The notes under the pieces were generated by a model. It worked only from the letters and a program-made list of their open reading frames with translations, ran no database searches and was not told where the DNA came from. Positions 45,960 through 57,359 of a DNA stretch of 64,000 nucleotides are shown here, one piece after another. The stretch's first letter is position 1. Each line of letters opens with the position of its first letter. The translations under genes and the position numbers were made by a program. This stretch comes from Quillaja saponaria (lineage: Eukaryota > Streptophyta > Magnoliopsida > Fabales > Quillajaceae). The stretch spans positions 17,244,679-17,308,678 of the forward strand of contig CM055617.1 of the NCBI GenBank assembly GCA_029379385.1, read 5' to 3'.

Positions 45960-46975
45960 TTTTGAATGAAAGATGGCCCAAAAGAATAACAGTTGGAGAT
46001 TTTAAAGGGTATTCTGGCTGCATTGGATTGGGTATCCAGAATAGTGAGAGAGCAAGTGGAAACTCAAAATGCTGTGAGGGCCACTGCAACAGCTTCTCAG
46101 GTTGTTGCAGATGTTGCTGCAGGCAATGTAGACCATAGGGAGCCTGAAGTGAGAGCTAGATGGGCAGGATCTTTAATAGATTATTTTTGTAAGACGAATC
46201 CCCCTTTGTAAGAATGAGTGATTACGTGATGGCAGAGCGATGGTTAGTTCTATTAGAAAAGATATTTAGAGTAATGGGCTATAGTGATGAAGATAAATTA
46301 GTCTTTTTTGTTTATATGTTTCGAAGGAGAAGTGGAGAGTTGGTGGAAAAGTACGAAGAGAATGATGTTGGAGTAAGGAGTTAATATAAATTGGGAGAGT
46401 TTTAAGGAAATGTTTCATAGAAATGTTTTCCTAGTAATGCGAAGCAAGAGTTAGAAGCTGAGTTTTTTAGGTTACCACAAGGAGATAGGAGTATTGGGGA
46501 GTATGAGGCTAGATTTGAGGAGTTGTTTATGTTCTCTTCGTATTTAACTATACATCATGATAATGTATGGAAATCGAATAAGTTTTAGAGAGGGTTAATA
46601 CCAGAAATTTGGGCAAGGGTAACTACGTTAGAGGAATGAGACTTTGCTCAGTTAGTAAATAAGTGTAAGATTGTCGAAAAGGTATGTTGGGAGGAAGAAC
46701 AAGAGAGAAAGAGTAAGTTTGAAGGATCTAAGAAAGCTAGAGAGAATGAAAGATAGAGGTCGAATAAGAGGAATGATTTTAGGGGAGTTAGGCAAGGGGA
46801 TCAAGTAAATAAAGGGAAACGAGTAGAATTTCCAAATATCAGCTTTAGAAAGTGTCCAAGGTGTGGTTGAGGCCATGTGATAGGACCATGTCTGGCTACA
46901 AGATAAAGGTGCTATGGATGTGGTCAAGAAGGACATTTCCAATGAAATTGTCCTGCGCATAATAGGAAACCAGTG
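45960..46975 (+). pseudogene. Chromovirus gag, broken
   Basis: An open N-terminal stretch at 45993-46211 includes LKGILAALDWVSRIVREQVE and ends with FCKTNPP, the start of the capsid region. In other frames follow VLLEKIFRVMGYSDEDKLVF, WWKSTKRMM, EAEFFRLPQGDRSIGEYEAR and RGLIPEIWARVTTLEE. Two zinc knuckles are recognisable: KCPRCG(stop)GHVIGPC near 46,853-46,893 and CYGCGQEGHFQ(stop)NCP at 46,909-46,953. The stop codons inside the knuckles and several frameshifts kill it. Confidence 0.8.
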
Positions 46976-47330
46976 GTTAGGAGACAAGCTTCACTAGGAC
47001 AGGTGTATGTTTTAACAAAACAAGAGGCCCAAAAGAATCTAAACATAATCGAAGGTATATGTCTATTAAATGGACATTCTGTGAATGTTTTATTTGATAC
47101 TAGAGCTACATTTTCATTCATAGCATGTGCCTGTGAGGATAGACTAGGTTTAAAAGTTTGTTGAATGTACCAGAAATTTTCTACTTATGTAGGAAGTGTG
47201 TAAGAATGTTAAACTAGAATTATAGGGAAGATTAAGTCTGTAAGACTTGATCTAATTATCGATAGCAGATTTAGACAAATTCTAGGGATGGATTGGTTGG
47301 TAGCTTAACAAGTGTTTTAGGACTACAACA
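46976..47330 (+). pseudogene. Chromovirus aspartic protease, active site changed
   Basis: The frame 46973-47162 reads QVYVLTKQEAQKNLNIIEGI, then CLLNGHSVNVLFDTRATFSF and IACACEDRLGLKVC. The active site is normally DTGATHSF; here it is DTRATFSF, so the catalytic loop Gly is replaced by Arg (one G-to-A change would do it). After a stop at 47161-47163 the second half continues as KSVRLDLIIDSRFRQ-like text and LGMDWLVA to about 47,310. Confidence 0.8.
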
Positions 47331-47353
47331 ATAAGACAATAATGATGTAGGTT

Positions 47354-48221
47354 GTGTCTACAACTGTAGTGAAAGAAGGGTTGGTGTTTGCTTTGCAAGC
47401 CAAAAGACTTATGAGGAAAGGTTGTGAAGGATATTTAGCCCTTGTTAAGGAAACTAGGAATGAAGAGAAGAAGTTAGAAAATATTTTTGTAAATAAGAAG
47501 TATCCCGATGTTTTTCCTAATAATCTACTAGGCTTTTTGCTTGATAGAAAAATAGAATTTGCATTTGACCTTATTCTGGGAACGATGCCTATTTCTAAAT
47601 CCCGTATAGGATGGCCCCTGTAAAATTAAAAGAACTAAAAAAGAAACTCAAGGAGTTGTGGACAAGAGATACATAAGCCCTAGTGTATTGTCTTGGGAAG
47701 TGCTAGTGTTATTTGTTAGAAAGAAAGACAGGCCTATGCATTTATGTATAAACTACAGGCAATTGAATAAGGTGACTATTAAGAATAAGTATCCTTTTCC
47801 TAGGATTGATGATCTATTAGATCATAGGCAGGGAGCATCAATATTTTCTAAGATTGATTCGAAGTCTGGTTATCATCAATTGAAGGTTAAAGAGGATGAT
47901 ATATAGGACTAGGTATGGATATTATGAGTTTCAAGTTATGTCATTTAGATTGACTAATGCTCCTACTGCATTTATGGATTTAATGAATAAAGTCTTTCGG
48001 TCATACTTGGATGAATTTGTGATAGTATTCATTGATGATATTTTGGTTTACTAAAGGAATATAGAGGAGCATTAGAATCATTTAAAGTTAGCATTAGATT
48101 TATTGAGAGAAAATAAATTATATGATATGTTTAGTAAGTGAGTTTTGGTTGTGAGAGGTTCAATTTCTAGGTCATGTGGTGAATAAGGATGGAATGGCAG
48201 TAGATCTGAAGAAGACAGAGC
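47354..48221 (+). pseudogene. Chromovirus reverse transcriptase, first part
   Basis: 47354-47623 carries the pre-RT region (LENIFVNKKYPDVFPNNLLG). 47658-47906 reads [40 protein letters not shown] and [29 protein letters not shown], with the first catalytic Asp kept (KIDSKSGY). After a frameshift, [27 protein letters not shown] and FIDDILVY follow at about 48,030, where the FIDD box is intact but followed by a stop. Text from 48021 on is the first copy of a tandem duplication and is cut at 48221 by the solo LTR. Confidence 0.8.
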
Positions 48222-50326
48222 TGTTAGTAATATGCCTTAAAGCGAATGACATGTGATGTTGTGGCATATTAATTTATGTACAAGCTTATTCATATTATTA
48301 ATAAATATAAGTGGCAAACATTATCAGGTATAAGAGTTATTAATTAACTATCATGAGCCCAAAAAATTAAAGTAATGGAAATAAGCATCATGATGAGATC
48401 ATGTTAATGAGATGTATTTCCTTTAACCTTAATTCTTAAATGTTCTTAATCATAAGATCACTAAGTAGGGCATTAGTGAATCCGGATAGATTAGTACATA
48501 TCTAGTTGGCTCAAAGAGTTGAGGGTGGCTGATCTCATAGTCACTTGTGTAGGAGACACTAAGATAGATATGTAGGTGCTCATTAGAGAATGAGTTCACT
48601 GAACTCACTCAACTAAGAACACCTATATGGAGTTTCTCTACATGTCAATAGGTAGTTCTCATGTTACAGTTGTGCAAATAATTCTTTGACTTGAGACATC
48701 ATAGTTATCTTATATGTACGACATTATACTTTGATACTATTTTTGATTCTATTAATGAGTCACCTAAGAAGTAGTAATTGAGTATAACCACTTGCATATG
48801 GAGGTATGTGAATATAGAATAAAGGATCTATCACTCTTAGTAGAAAAAAAAAGAATGTCCTATGTGGTCTATAAAAGATTTAACTTAAAGTCTATGACCA
48901 TAGCAAGGTGGATATTCGAATATGAGTTTTTAATTTTCCCAATGAAGTTATAATCTTAAGATTGATACATATGATTAAATTTAGGGTTTGACATTATTTC
49001 CATACCCAAATAGATTTAATAGGGACATTGCATGATAGAAGAATTGAATTGCATGGTAACTATTAATAGAAAGGTTCACAGCCATATTCATATTATTATG
49101 GATAGTCATCATGTGCTGGTAGACACCAATCTTGAGTTGTAGAAAACCCTGATAATTAATTAATTATCTATAGATGATTAATTAATTAATCTTAATTAAA
49201 GAGTGAATTAAAAAGAGTTTTAATTTAAATAATTAGAATGAGTTCTAATTTAATTGGACAGGATCCAGTAATAAATATGTAAAAGTTACATGCCCACTGC
49301 CATCAATATTTTAACCTAAGGGGTCACACACAAAATGATGATATTCAACTAAGGAGAGTTTTGGGGCAATTATGTAATTATTATAGTTTGTTAGACATTA
49401 GATTTAATTATGATTAAATCCTAATGTTAGCATAATCTCTAATGTGTTAGGATTGTCCAATACATAAGGAGGTGGCTAGTCTTTATAAAATATAAGACTT
49501 AACAAACTAAAAAGAAACATAAGAGAAAAATAATTGTACGTACTGTACAAAGAGAATTTTAGGCTAATGAGAGTTTCTAAATTACAAGAGAGATTCGATA
49601 ACTTGTGCTAGCACACAAGAAATCCCTTGGTAACCCCGTTTATCTTCAAGCATGAAGATCCTTAGTTGGATTCGTTTGTGTCGATACACTTAGAGACGGG
49701 ACACCTGTGTCGTTTTTATGTTCTTGATGAATCAACAAAGGAGTGAACGCTGAATCAAGAATACGATAAAAGAATTAAAAGCCTCAGAGGTACACAGTTC
49801 TCTTCTTGTTTAATTGTTAAACTATAATTAGGATATTTTATATAATCATAAGGTGATTTCGGGTTAAAGGAATCAAAATTTTTAAATTCCGCTACGCGTA
49901 TGATCGTCATATTTTATACTGATTCCTAACAAGAGCCCTATAGTAGCTCAGAAGTCACTGAAGAGTGTGACAAAAATTAGGAGTTTCATTTTTGGGTGGG
50001 TATTATAGAAGATTTATTCAAGGATTTTCGATAGTATTCATTGATGATATTTTGATTTACTCGAGGAATATAGAGGAGCATGAGAAGCATTTAAAGTTAG
50101 CACTAGATTTGTTGAGAGAAAATAAATTATATGATATGTTCAGTAAATGTGAGTTTTGGTTGTGAGAGGTTCAATTTCTAGGTCATGTGGTGAATAAGGA
50201 TGGAGTGGCAATAGATCCAAAGAAGACAAAGCCTATAATGGCTTAGGAGTCACCGAAGAGTATGACAAAAATTAGAAGTTTCTTAAGTTTGGCTGGGTAT
50301 TATAGAAGATTTTTTCAAGGATTTTC
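48021..50326 (+). repeat. Tandem duplication of a ~295 bp RT segment (copy A split by solo LTR)
   Basis: Copy A is 48021-48221 plus 49937-50029; copy B is 50030-50326. Both start 'gatagtattcattgatgat' and end 'ttcaaggattttc'. Each encodes the RT catalytic box (FIDDIL) and the connection up to the SLAGYYRRF-like segment. The copies differ by scattered substitutions and small indels. Only copy A carries the LTR insertion. Confidence 0.9.
48222..49931 (+). mobile_element. Solo LTR (1,710 bp), probably Ty1/copia, inserted in chromovirus RT
   Basis: It begins TGTTAG and ends CTAACA (perfect 6-bp inverted ends) and is flanked by perfect 5-bp duplications AGAGC at 48217-48221 and 49932-49936. No internal retrotransposon genes, PBS or PPT are present. 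The end 'aattccgctacgcgtatgat...' resembles the 3' ends of plant copia LTRs; the family is inference. A palindrome-like 'taattaattatctatagatgattaattaatta' region lies at 49,152-49,182. Orientation is tentative. Confidence 0.85.
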
Positions 50327-50995
50327 TACAATAGCCATGTTGCTTACTAGGTTGACTAGGAAAGGTGTGAAGTGGGAAGGGACGCCTAAGTGTGAGCAGA
50401 GCTTTCAGAAGTTGAAGAATAGGTTAACAACTATCCCTGTGTTGATTATTCCGAATCTTTCTAGGAGTTTCACTATTTATAGTGATGTTTCAAGAAGAGG
50501 TTTAGGGTTTATCTTAATACAACAAGGTAGAGTAGTAGCTTAAGCGTCTAGGTAGTTGAGACCAAATGATGAGAATTATCCCACTTATGATTTAGAGTTA
50601 CCTGCAGTAGTCTTTGCCTTTATAATTTAGAGACATTATCTTTTTGGAAAGAAATTCAAGATTTATATGGATCATAAGAGTTTTGAGTATCTATTTGATC
50701 AAAAGGAGTTGAATATGAGGCAAAGAAGGTGGATTGAATTGTTGAAGGACAATGATTGTGAATTTAAGTATCCGACTAAGGCGAACGTAGTAGAGGATGC
50801 TTTAAGTAGGAAATCTTGTCATATAACTAGATTGATGATAAATGAGCATAGGCTATTGGACGATATTCAAGATTTGAATTTTGAGGTGATTAAACAAAGT
50901 TCGGGAGTCATTAGTATGTGTTAGTTGAGTATTCAGTCGGATTTGAGGCAGAGAATTAATGAGATGATTTAGGGTTGAATTAGAAAAACAAAAGG
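50030..50995 (+). pseudogene. Chromovirus RT second copy, connection and RNase H
   Basis: Copy B restates FIDDILIYSRNIEEHEKHLK and VVNKDGVAIDPKKTK, then the frame at 50262-50543 reads MTKIRSFLSLAGYYRRFFQG and VKWEGTPKCEQSFQKLKNRL. RNase H begins SFTIYSDVSRRGLGFILIQQ and continues after two stops with NYPTYDLELPAVVFAF. At 50667-50924 come DHKSFEYLFDQKELNMRQRR and WIELLKDNDCEFKYPTKANV VEDALSRK, the end of the domain. In-frame stops at 50540 and 50549 break it. Confidence 0.8.
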
Positions 50996-52060
50996 TGATG
51001 TCAAGAGAATTGGGAGATTTTAGGATTTGTAAGGATGTAGTATTATTAAATTTTGGAGGTCGATTATGTGTATCGACAGATGTTAGCATTAGGCAACTGA
51101 TCTTGGATGAAGCTCATAAGAGTAGGTATTCAATTCATCTGGAAGCTACAAGGATGTATAAGGATTTGAGGAAACAATTTTGTTGGATTGGAATGAAGCG
51201 AGATATAGCTGAGTACGTGTCTAGGTATCTAACATGTCAGATATGAAAGTAAAACACCAAAAGCCAACAGGACTATTGCAACCATTATATATTCCAGAAT
51301 CGTAATGAGAGTGCATATCGATGGAATTTATAGCAGGTTTACATAGATCGTCAAGTGGTTATGATGTGATTTGGGTAATAGTTCATAGATTAACTAAGTC
51401 GGTTCATTTCTTTCCCTTTAAAATTTCGTATTTGCTGGATAAGTTGCCAGAGTTGTATATAAAGGAAGTTGTAAAGTTGCATGGTGTACCAACAAATATT
51501 GTTTCAGATTGTGTTCCTAGGTTTACGTCTAAGTTTTGGTAGGCATTGTAATTGGCGATGGGTACTAAATTATGATTTAGTACAAAGTATCATCCTGAAA
51601 CTAATTGCCAAACAAAACGGACTATCAAGACTTTGAAGGATATGCTAAGAGCGAGCGTGTTAGACCATAGAGGTAATTGGATTTCTTATTTACCTTGAGT
51701 AGAATTTGCCTATAATAATACCCATCATCTAAGTCTACAAATGGCACCTTACGAAGCCTTGTGCGAAAGGAAGTGTAGGTTGCCATTATGTTAGATTGAA
51801 GTAGCTGAGTGAAAGTTATTAGCACATGACCTAATACAATAAACATATGAGGTTATAGCTCAGGTTTGAAGAAATTTGTTGATTACTCAAATTCGATAAA
51901 AGAGTTACACACACCATAGATGAAAACTTTTAAGTTTTGAAATAGGAGACCACGTATTCTTAAAAGTAATACTGGTAGTTAGACGTGTAAAAGGAAAAAA
52001 GTTAAGTCCAAAGTATATTGGACCATTTCAGGTGTTAGAGAAAGTAGGACTTGTAGCTTA
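50996..52060 (+). pseudogene. Chromovirus integrase, catalytic residues lost
   Basis: The zinc finger region (AHKSRYSIHLEATRMYKDLR, RDIAEYVSRYLTCQI at 51,105-51,243) has lost its first Cys (SRYLTC, normally SRCLTC). The core starts MEFIAGLHRSSSGYDVIWVI, where the usual MDF gives the first catalytic Asp, here Glu. NIVSDCVPRFTSKFW keeps the second Asp. The Glu in the usual SERT motif reads TKRT (Lys). The C-terminal part shows AYNNTHHLSLQMAPYEALCE, GDHVFLKV and KLSPKYIGPFQVLEKVGLVA YRIASPPDLSNLHDVYHVSK to about 52,120. Many stops. All lesions fit long neutral decay. Confidence 0.8.
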
Positions 52061-52069
52061 TCGTATCGC

Positions 52070-52375
52070 ATCACCACCTGACTTATCCAATTTGCATGAT
52101 GTATATCATGTGTCAAAATTGAGGAGTTACATGATTGATCCCATGTATGTAATTATGTACGAGCAAGAAGAGGTTATAGATAATTTAGAGGTAAAATTTT
52201 GACTTTGTGGGATTTTGGATCAAACTATTTGTCAAATAAGGAATCAAGAGATTCCATTAGTGATAGAGACTTGGGGGGGGGGGGGGTTCGGTGGATGGAA
52301 ATGTGACATGGGAGCGAGAGGAGGAGATATGAAGGAAGCATATTTGGAAATGTTTGAGGTAAAGTAAATTTTAGG
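52070..52375 (+). pseudogene. Chromodomain-like C-terminus of chromovirus integrase
   Basis: After LRSYMIDPMY the frame has NLEVK, then, across a frame change, ILDQTICQIRNQEIPLVIE, followed past a run of 14 Gs (52273-52286) by DGNVTWEREEEI. The order I-L-D, R-x-x-x-I-P-L-V and VTWE-x-E matches the chromodomain tail of Tekay-type integrases, which guides insertion to heterochromatin. The aromatic residues of the methyl-lysine cage cannot be judged because of the frame breaks. Confidence 0.65.
52273..52286 (+). repeat. G14 homopolymer
   Basis: Fourteen consecutive Gs inside the chromodomain coding relic, where intact relatives have a few residues only. This may be slippage or a sequencing or assembly artefact. 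Confidence 0.9.
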
Positions 52376-52395
52376 GACAAAATTCCTTTATTAGT

Positions 52396-52406
52396 GAGGG
52401 AGAAAA
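52396..52406 (+). other. Polypurine tract of Tekay-like chromovirus
   Basis: GAGGGAGAAAA, directly before the TGTAACACCC start of the 3' LTR. Confidence 0.85.
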
Positions 52407-55400
52407 TGTAACACCCTTGGACTGCTGACCAAGAGATGAAAAGTACATGATCAATTTTATTGCATCGAGAAGTAAATTCTTGTTGAATATTTATGATGAA
52501 AGAGTAAAAAGATATTTTTAATTGAGTGATTTTAAATTTTGAGAGGAATATGCATATAGGGTTTATAAAATATATTGTACGTGGTAGAAAAGGATAAAAT
52601 ATTAATTTTGCTCATATATTAAGATAGTGAATGATAGAAATATAAAATAAGTTAAATATAAATTATAATTGTCGAGTGTAAGTCCAATATAGGATGAATC
52701 TATATAAATTAAGGATTTAATTGAAAGTAGGAAACATAAAGGATTAAATAGAAAATCAAGAAGTTATGGACTAAAATGAAAGAAATGAAAAACGTAGGGG
52801 TTCTAAGTAGAAAATGGTGGAAGCATGTATTAATTAGTAGACAAGTGCATTTATGAAAGAATTATGGTGCCTCCAAAAACCATGATTTTGGAAAGTAGTT
52901 TGCATATAGAAGCTAGGTGGCATGAGGATGGAATGGCTAGGTGCAAAGAATGCTATGTGTTAAGACAAGAAACAATGTGCATTTATGGTGAAGTAAATGT
53001 GCAATAAATGGAAGTAATGATGAGAGTTAAGAGTGTGACACTTGGCATGATTGGTAGCTAGAAGAATATTTGGCCATAATGAGAAATAATGGTGGTGTAA
53101 GAGCTTGTTAGTGGCCAGTTTTATATAGGAATAGGAGAGGATGGTGTGTTTTGTAATGGATGGGGTGGAAGAATTAGGTGTCAAAGAGGAGAAGTCATGG
53201 TTGCATGCAATAGATGAGGTGGCAGCAAGGAAGGATGCATGGCAAGGCTTAGGTGGCAAGGTATGGAGAAGAGAAATTAAGGAAGGAATAATGTAGGGCA
53301 ACGGTGGTGTGAGGAGATATGAAGGTGACTGCTAGACAAGAGGGGAATAATTTATTAAATAAGCTATTCCCATGCAAAGACTTGAAATGCACGGGAAGTG
53401 ATAGGCAATCATTATTAGGAATATGAATAAAATATTATGAAATTAGGAAACATTAGTGCTTTTATATAGGCGTCAAACTATGATCAAGAAAGGAGTTAGG
53501 GAGACACTAAGAGTGGAGATGTGAGAGAAACAAAAAGAGAGAGAAAGAGAGGAAGTTTGGTTAAACATAAACCAAGCGTTGAAATTGAGTGAAATTTGGA
53601 GAGTAATTCATTTCACATTGAGAATTCCAAATCTATCATTGCATGTATGATCAAGAGACTCGAGGATAGAGATTTTGAGTTGGCCAAAATTGAGGTATAA
53701 AGATTCTTAAACTTGAGCTCTTGAAGTTGATTATAACTAATTGATAATGTTAATTCATGATTTAGTGTGAATTCTAGCCGAATTATGTTAATAAAATGGA
53801 ATTATGATTGATCTATGAAAAATTGATTACGTATGAATTTGGGAAAAAATTACATAGTAAATTAATTAAATCACATAGGTGGCCCGGACTTCAATTTTTA
53901 GAAATAGACCAAGTGTTGGCTGAAAATGGTTAATTGGGTTTGGTGAAAATTAATTGTTACAAATAGTTCATGAATTGATGGAAATAAGTGTTGATCGAGA
54001 AACATAGTTAAGAAAACTAGTGTTTATTATATAGTCAAGTAATATAATTAGAGGATAATATTGTAAACTAAAAATAGCTAGCCCAATATGGTTGGAAATA
54101 TAATAGTCATATGTAATAATTAACTAAAAGAATTAGGTAAACTGAGAAGGTTAAAAAGAAAAATTAGAAAAGTTAGAAGTATTAAATCAATAATAAAGAT
54201 TAAATTTTACCTAAGCAAGGTTGGGGACAAAAAAATTGGTTGAGGACAGAAATGTAATTTGGATAATAGGGTAACAAGTAGTCATATGCATATTCCTATC
54301 AAATGTGGTTTTTAGTGTGCATGAGTTAAACTATCATTTTTACTCCGTAAAGCTCCTCCGTATGCATGCATTGAATATAAGTGATTGTTTTGATGAAAAT
54401 TCCATGCTTGATGCTTAAGATGAAAAAATGCATGGTGTGTGATTAGTTTTGAGATTATGGAATGTAAGTCGGATTGGTTGAGTGAACTGATGTATACGAC
54501 AAGGTTGCTGAAGAGCCCGTGTGTTAGTAGGCCAGAGTAGCTGAAACACCTGTGCAGTGAAGGGTCAATTGTGTATTGATCTTCCTATCTGAGCACATGC
54601 AGGCTTGTAGTGGATTTGGACCCCTTGAGTACTTAGTAGCCCTGATCTGACTAGGTATGTTTCCTGACAGGCTAGCCCATCTTGAGGATAGTCCACACAT
54701 TTATAATAGGTTTCTCATGCATGCACTTCATCTTTTTGATTTTATAAAACGAGACACCTCTCTATTTTAAAAAATATATATGTATATCTACTGAGATTTC
54801 TGTCTCTATTTTTAGTCTCAAATTTATTTGCTAATATAAAGATGCAATATGTAGGTGATAGCACTTTGTGGTGGTCTCAAATGCAATAGGTTGGTCATGC
54901 ATATCATGTACAACAGTATACTTTTCTCACTGGGTAGTATGCATACACGGATCCTATTATCAGGGATTACCCTATGGAAGATGCTAATAGGGTGCCCAGT
55001 CAACAAGGTCCGGGTGGTGGTGGTGTTGTAGGTGAGAGTGTTGGTAGTAGTGTTTTGATTTAGGATATTGTGGATGAGGTTCCTTGTTTAGTGGAACCAG
55101 TAATGGAAAAGTTAGTGGATGAGGTACCAGGTTTTAGAGTACCTAATGTGAAGATAAAGGAGGAATTGGTGTAGATTCCAAATATTATGGAGGATGATCG
55201 GGGAGGTATTGGTGAATACCATTTGGAGGTTCCTTTTTGGGACAGCAATGCGAGGCTTGTAGAGGTGGTAAATACTAAGGATATTAGGGCATACTAAGAT
55301 GCCTTGACTATATTCTTTTGGCATGAGTCTTTTATAAACTATGATTGCACACCTTGAAGGCATTAGGAAGCCTTTTGTTTAGAGATATTTAGAATGCATT

Positions 55401-55700
55401 GCTATTATTTAGTAATATCTTATTTTCGATGTATTAACTTCACTTTACAGTATGTTACTTTTGGTAATTAATAATATAAATGTATATTTTAATTCATTTT
55501 GGCGTACGGGTGAGTGTGTTTTATTTAGAAGGATATGTTGTGTCATAACTACCAAAGTAATGTATAAATTTATTCTGACATTCAAATAGGTCCACGTATC
55601 ATAAAATAGTGTTTACTATGATACGAGATAAGCCATAACACATCTATCCTATAGAAGAGTGTGGTGCACTAGTAGGAAGTGCTATAGCATTTCTTTATAC
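52407..55700 (+). repeat. 3' LTR of Tekay-like chromovirus, right end truncated
   Basis: It begins TGTAACACCC and aligns with the 5' LTR up to 'gctatagcatt' (55681-55691). After about 55700 similarity stops, whereas the 5' LTR continues ~70 bp to the PBS. A 352 bp stretch (52703-53054) is identical to 42509-42860 by my reading. Confidence 0.85.
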
Positions 55701-57359
55701 CCAAAAGTGTTGCAGTTCGCCCTTACATTATTATCATAAAAACTGTCTTAATCATACTGTATGAGAAATCTAACATTTCAATGTTGAAATAGGATAAGAC
55801 AAGTTACAAGTACATAGAATAGGCTACCGACCCAAGCTACACAAATGAGCAATTTTCAAAGGTATAAGCTCGAAATTTTTAGTTCATGCTTGAAGGACGG
55901 GAGTATGTAATATACATACTTGTTTCATTATTTTAATTTTTATATATTTGTTTTGGGACTAATGAGAGTTATACTGATCTTCTAATTTAGTGACTTAAAT
56001 TAGCCTCAACCTCGACCTAAATCCTTTTAAAAGATAGTTTTTAAAGGTTAACTCCTAATTCGGCAACTCCGATCTCATCTTATTCGTTCTCACAGCACGA
56101 AGAGCTTTTAGTCTTTCCCTTCCCATTTTCATAGTTCTAGCTGAAGGCAAACTGGATATAAACTCTAAATATATCAAAGACTCTGACCTTGTCATCCTCG
56201 CAGCTCGAATGTTTGATCTTGTCGTTCTCATGAACCTAGAACCTTTCCACTTTAATTTAATCATGTTCATAACTAGGATGTTATATTATCATGATCTTAA
56301 ACTAATTTTAAAATTTGATCTTATCTCTTGGTCTCAACGACCTTATTGATTTACATTCATGGTCTCAAAATCCTAACTTATAACCTAAGCTTGACATCTA
56401 TGATCTTGATCTCGATCCTTATGATTTCAATCTCAATATCTCGTCTTTGCCCCTATCAACTCCAAGTCCAATTCACTTTACTTATCAAACTTGTTTTAGG
56501 GAGACTGATGTTAATACAGGATTGCATCCAATCCTATACTGACACGACACATGGTACCATGACACATGTCACCATATATTGGACATGTAATAATGAAACA
56601 ATAAGCATTGGAGTGTTAACAGGTCCACATGACCACCATGTAGGTCTATTGAAGAACAGGAATGGAGACCTTGTGATTAGCTCTCCAGCTCAAACAAAAT
56701 TCAACATCAACAACATGAAAAATATGTAAATCCAAGTCATTTTCAGTTTTTAAAAAAATAGTAGGGTTTATATGTGGCTAAAACCTTATACCGTTCCTTT
56801 TGTCTTTCCCTTGTGTTTAACTTTCAGGCGCAAAAGAAGTTCATTTCTTCAAATCCTTGGCATTCTGATGATATCTCTAGGGTTTATTAGGCTCTCTTAT
56901 ACTCCCACCTAAGTCATCCTATATAATCTTGATAAGGGAAAAATCAAGCTACAAGAATTGACTCAAAAGATTGATAAAGTAAGGATAGAAGAGAAAGAAA
57001 TTGAGAGAGGCTTTCATCCAAATTTCGTTTACAAATCAGATGCTTTAAAATACAATGAATCTTAACATTCATACACGTTTATCCTTTCTAACAACCTAAT
57101 AGACTCTAACTAACCAGATGACCTAGCACATACTATGATAACAACTTAACTAAATAAGTTGCTAGCTCTAGTAAATGAAATGGTGCATTGCGAGTTGTTA
57201 AGTTGATGGCTTGTGTTTATCCAACCTTTATACTTATAACCCGAGGCCTAGAGTTTGATCCACCTGTATTAATACCTCCTTTTTTAGTGAATTCTTGCGC
57301 ACAAGGATTCGAATGGGGATATTGGTTTTCAAAGCATTGTAATCCTCCCATAAGCAGTC
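55701..57359. other. Intergenic DNA with a second LTR-terminus-like fragment; no gene seen
   Basis: 56,030-56,480 is rich in 'ctcgacct'/'gatctcgatcct'-like words similar to LTR text of some Ty3/gypsy families. The fragment at 56,510-56,720 is listed separately. 56,840-57,350 is AT-rich and may include the 3' LTR side of the Reina-like element, but no LTR pair could be aligned. Confidence 0.35.
56511..56720 (+). repeat. LTR-terminus-like fragment, copy 2
   Basis: 'ccaccatgtaggtctattga' and 'gtgattagctctccagctc' match the copy at 39,810-39,930 in the same orientation. It may start at TGTTAATACAGGATTG (56510) or be internal to a longer LTR. Confidence 0.5.

Larger units (their letters stand above)
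42215..55700 (+). mobile_element. Tekay-like Ty3/gypsy chromovirus, near full length, decayed
   Basis: Two long LTRs (42215-45679 and 52407-about 55700) flank, in order, PBS, gag with zinc knuckles, protease, RT, RNase H, integrase, a chromodomain-like tail and PPT. The order, the TGTAACACCC LTR start and the C-terminal chromodomain place it in the chromoviruses; the RT and integrase text is closest to the Tekay/Del lineage. A ~295 bp RT tandem duplication and a 1,710 bp solo LTR lie within pol. The 3' LTR loses similarity to the 5' LTR at about 55700, some 70 bp before the expected end, and no target duplication to match gcttg (42210-42214) was found, so the right end is truncated or rearranged. 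Protease, integrase and many codons are damaged. Confidence 0.9.
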
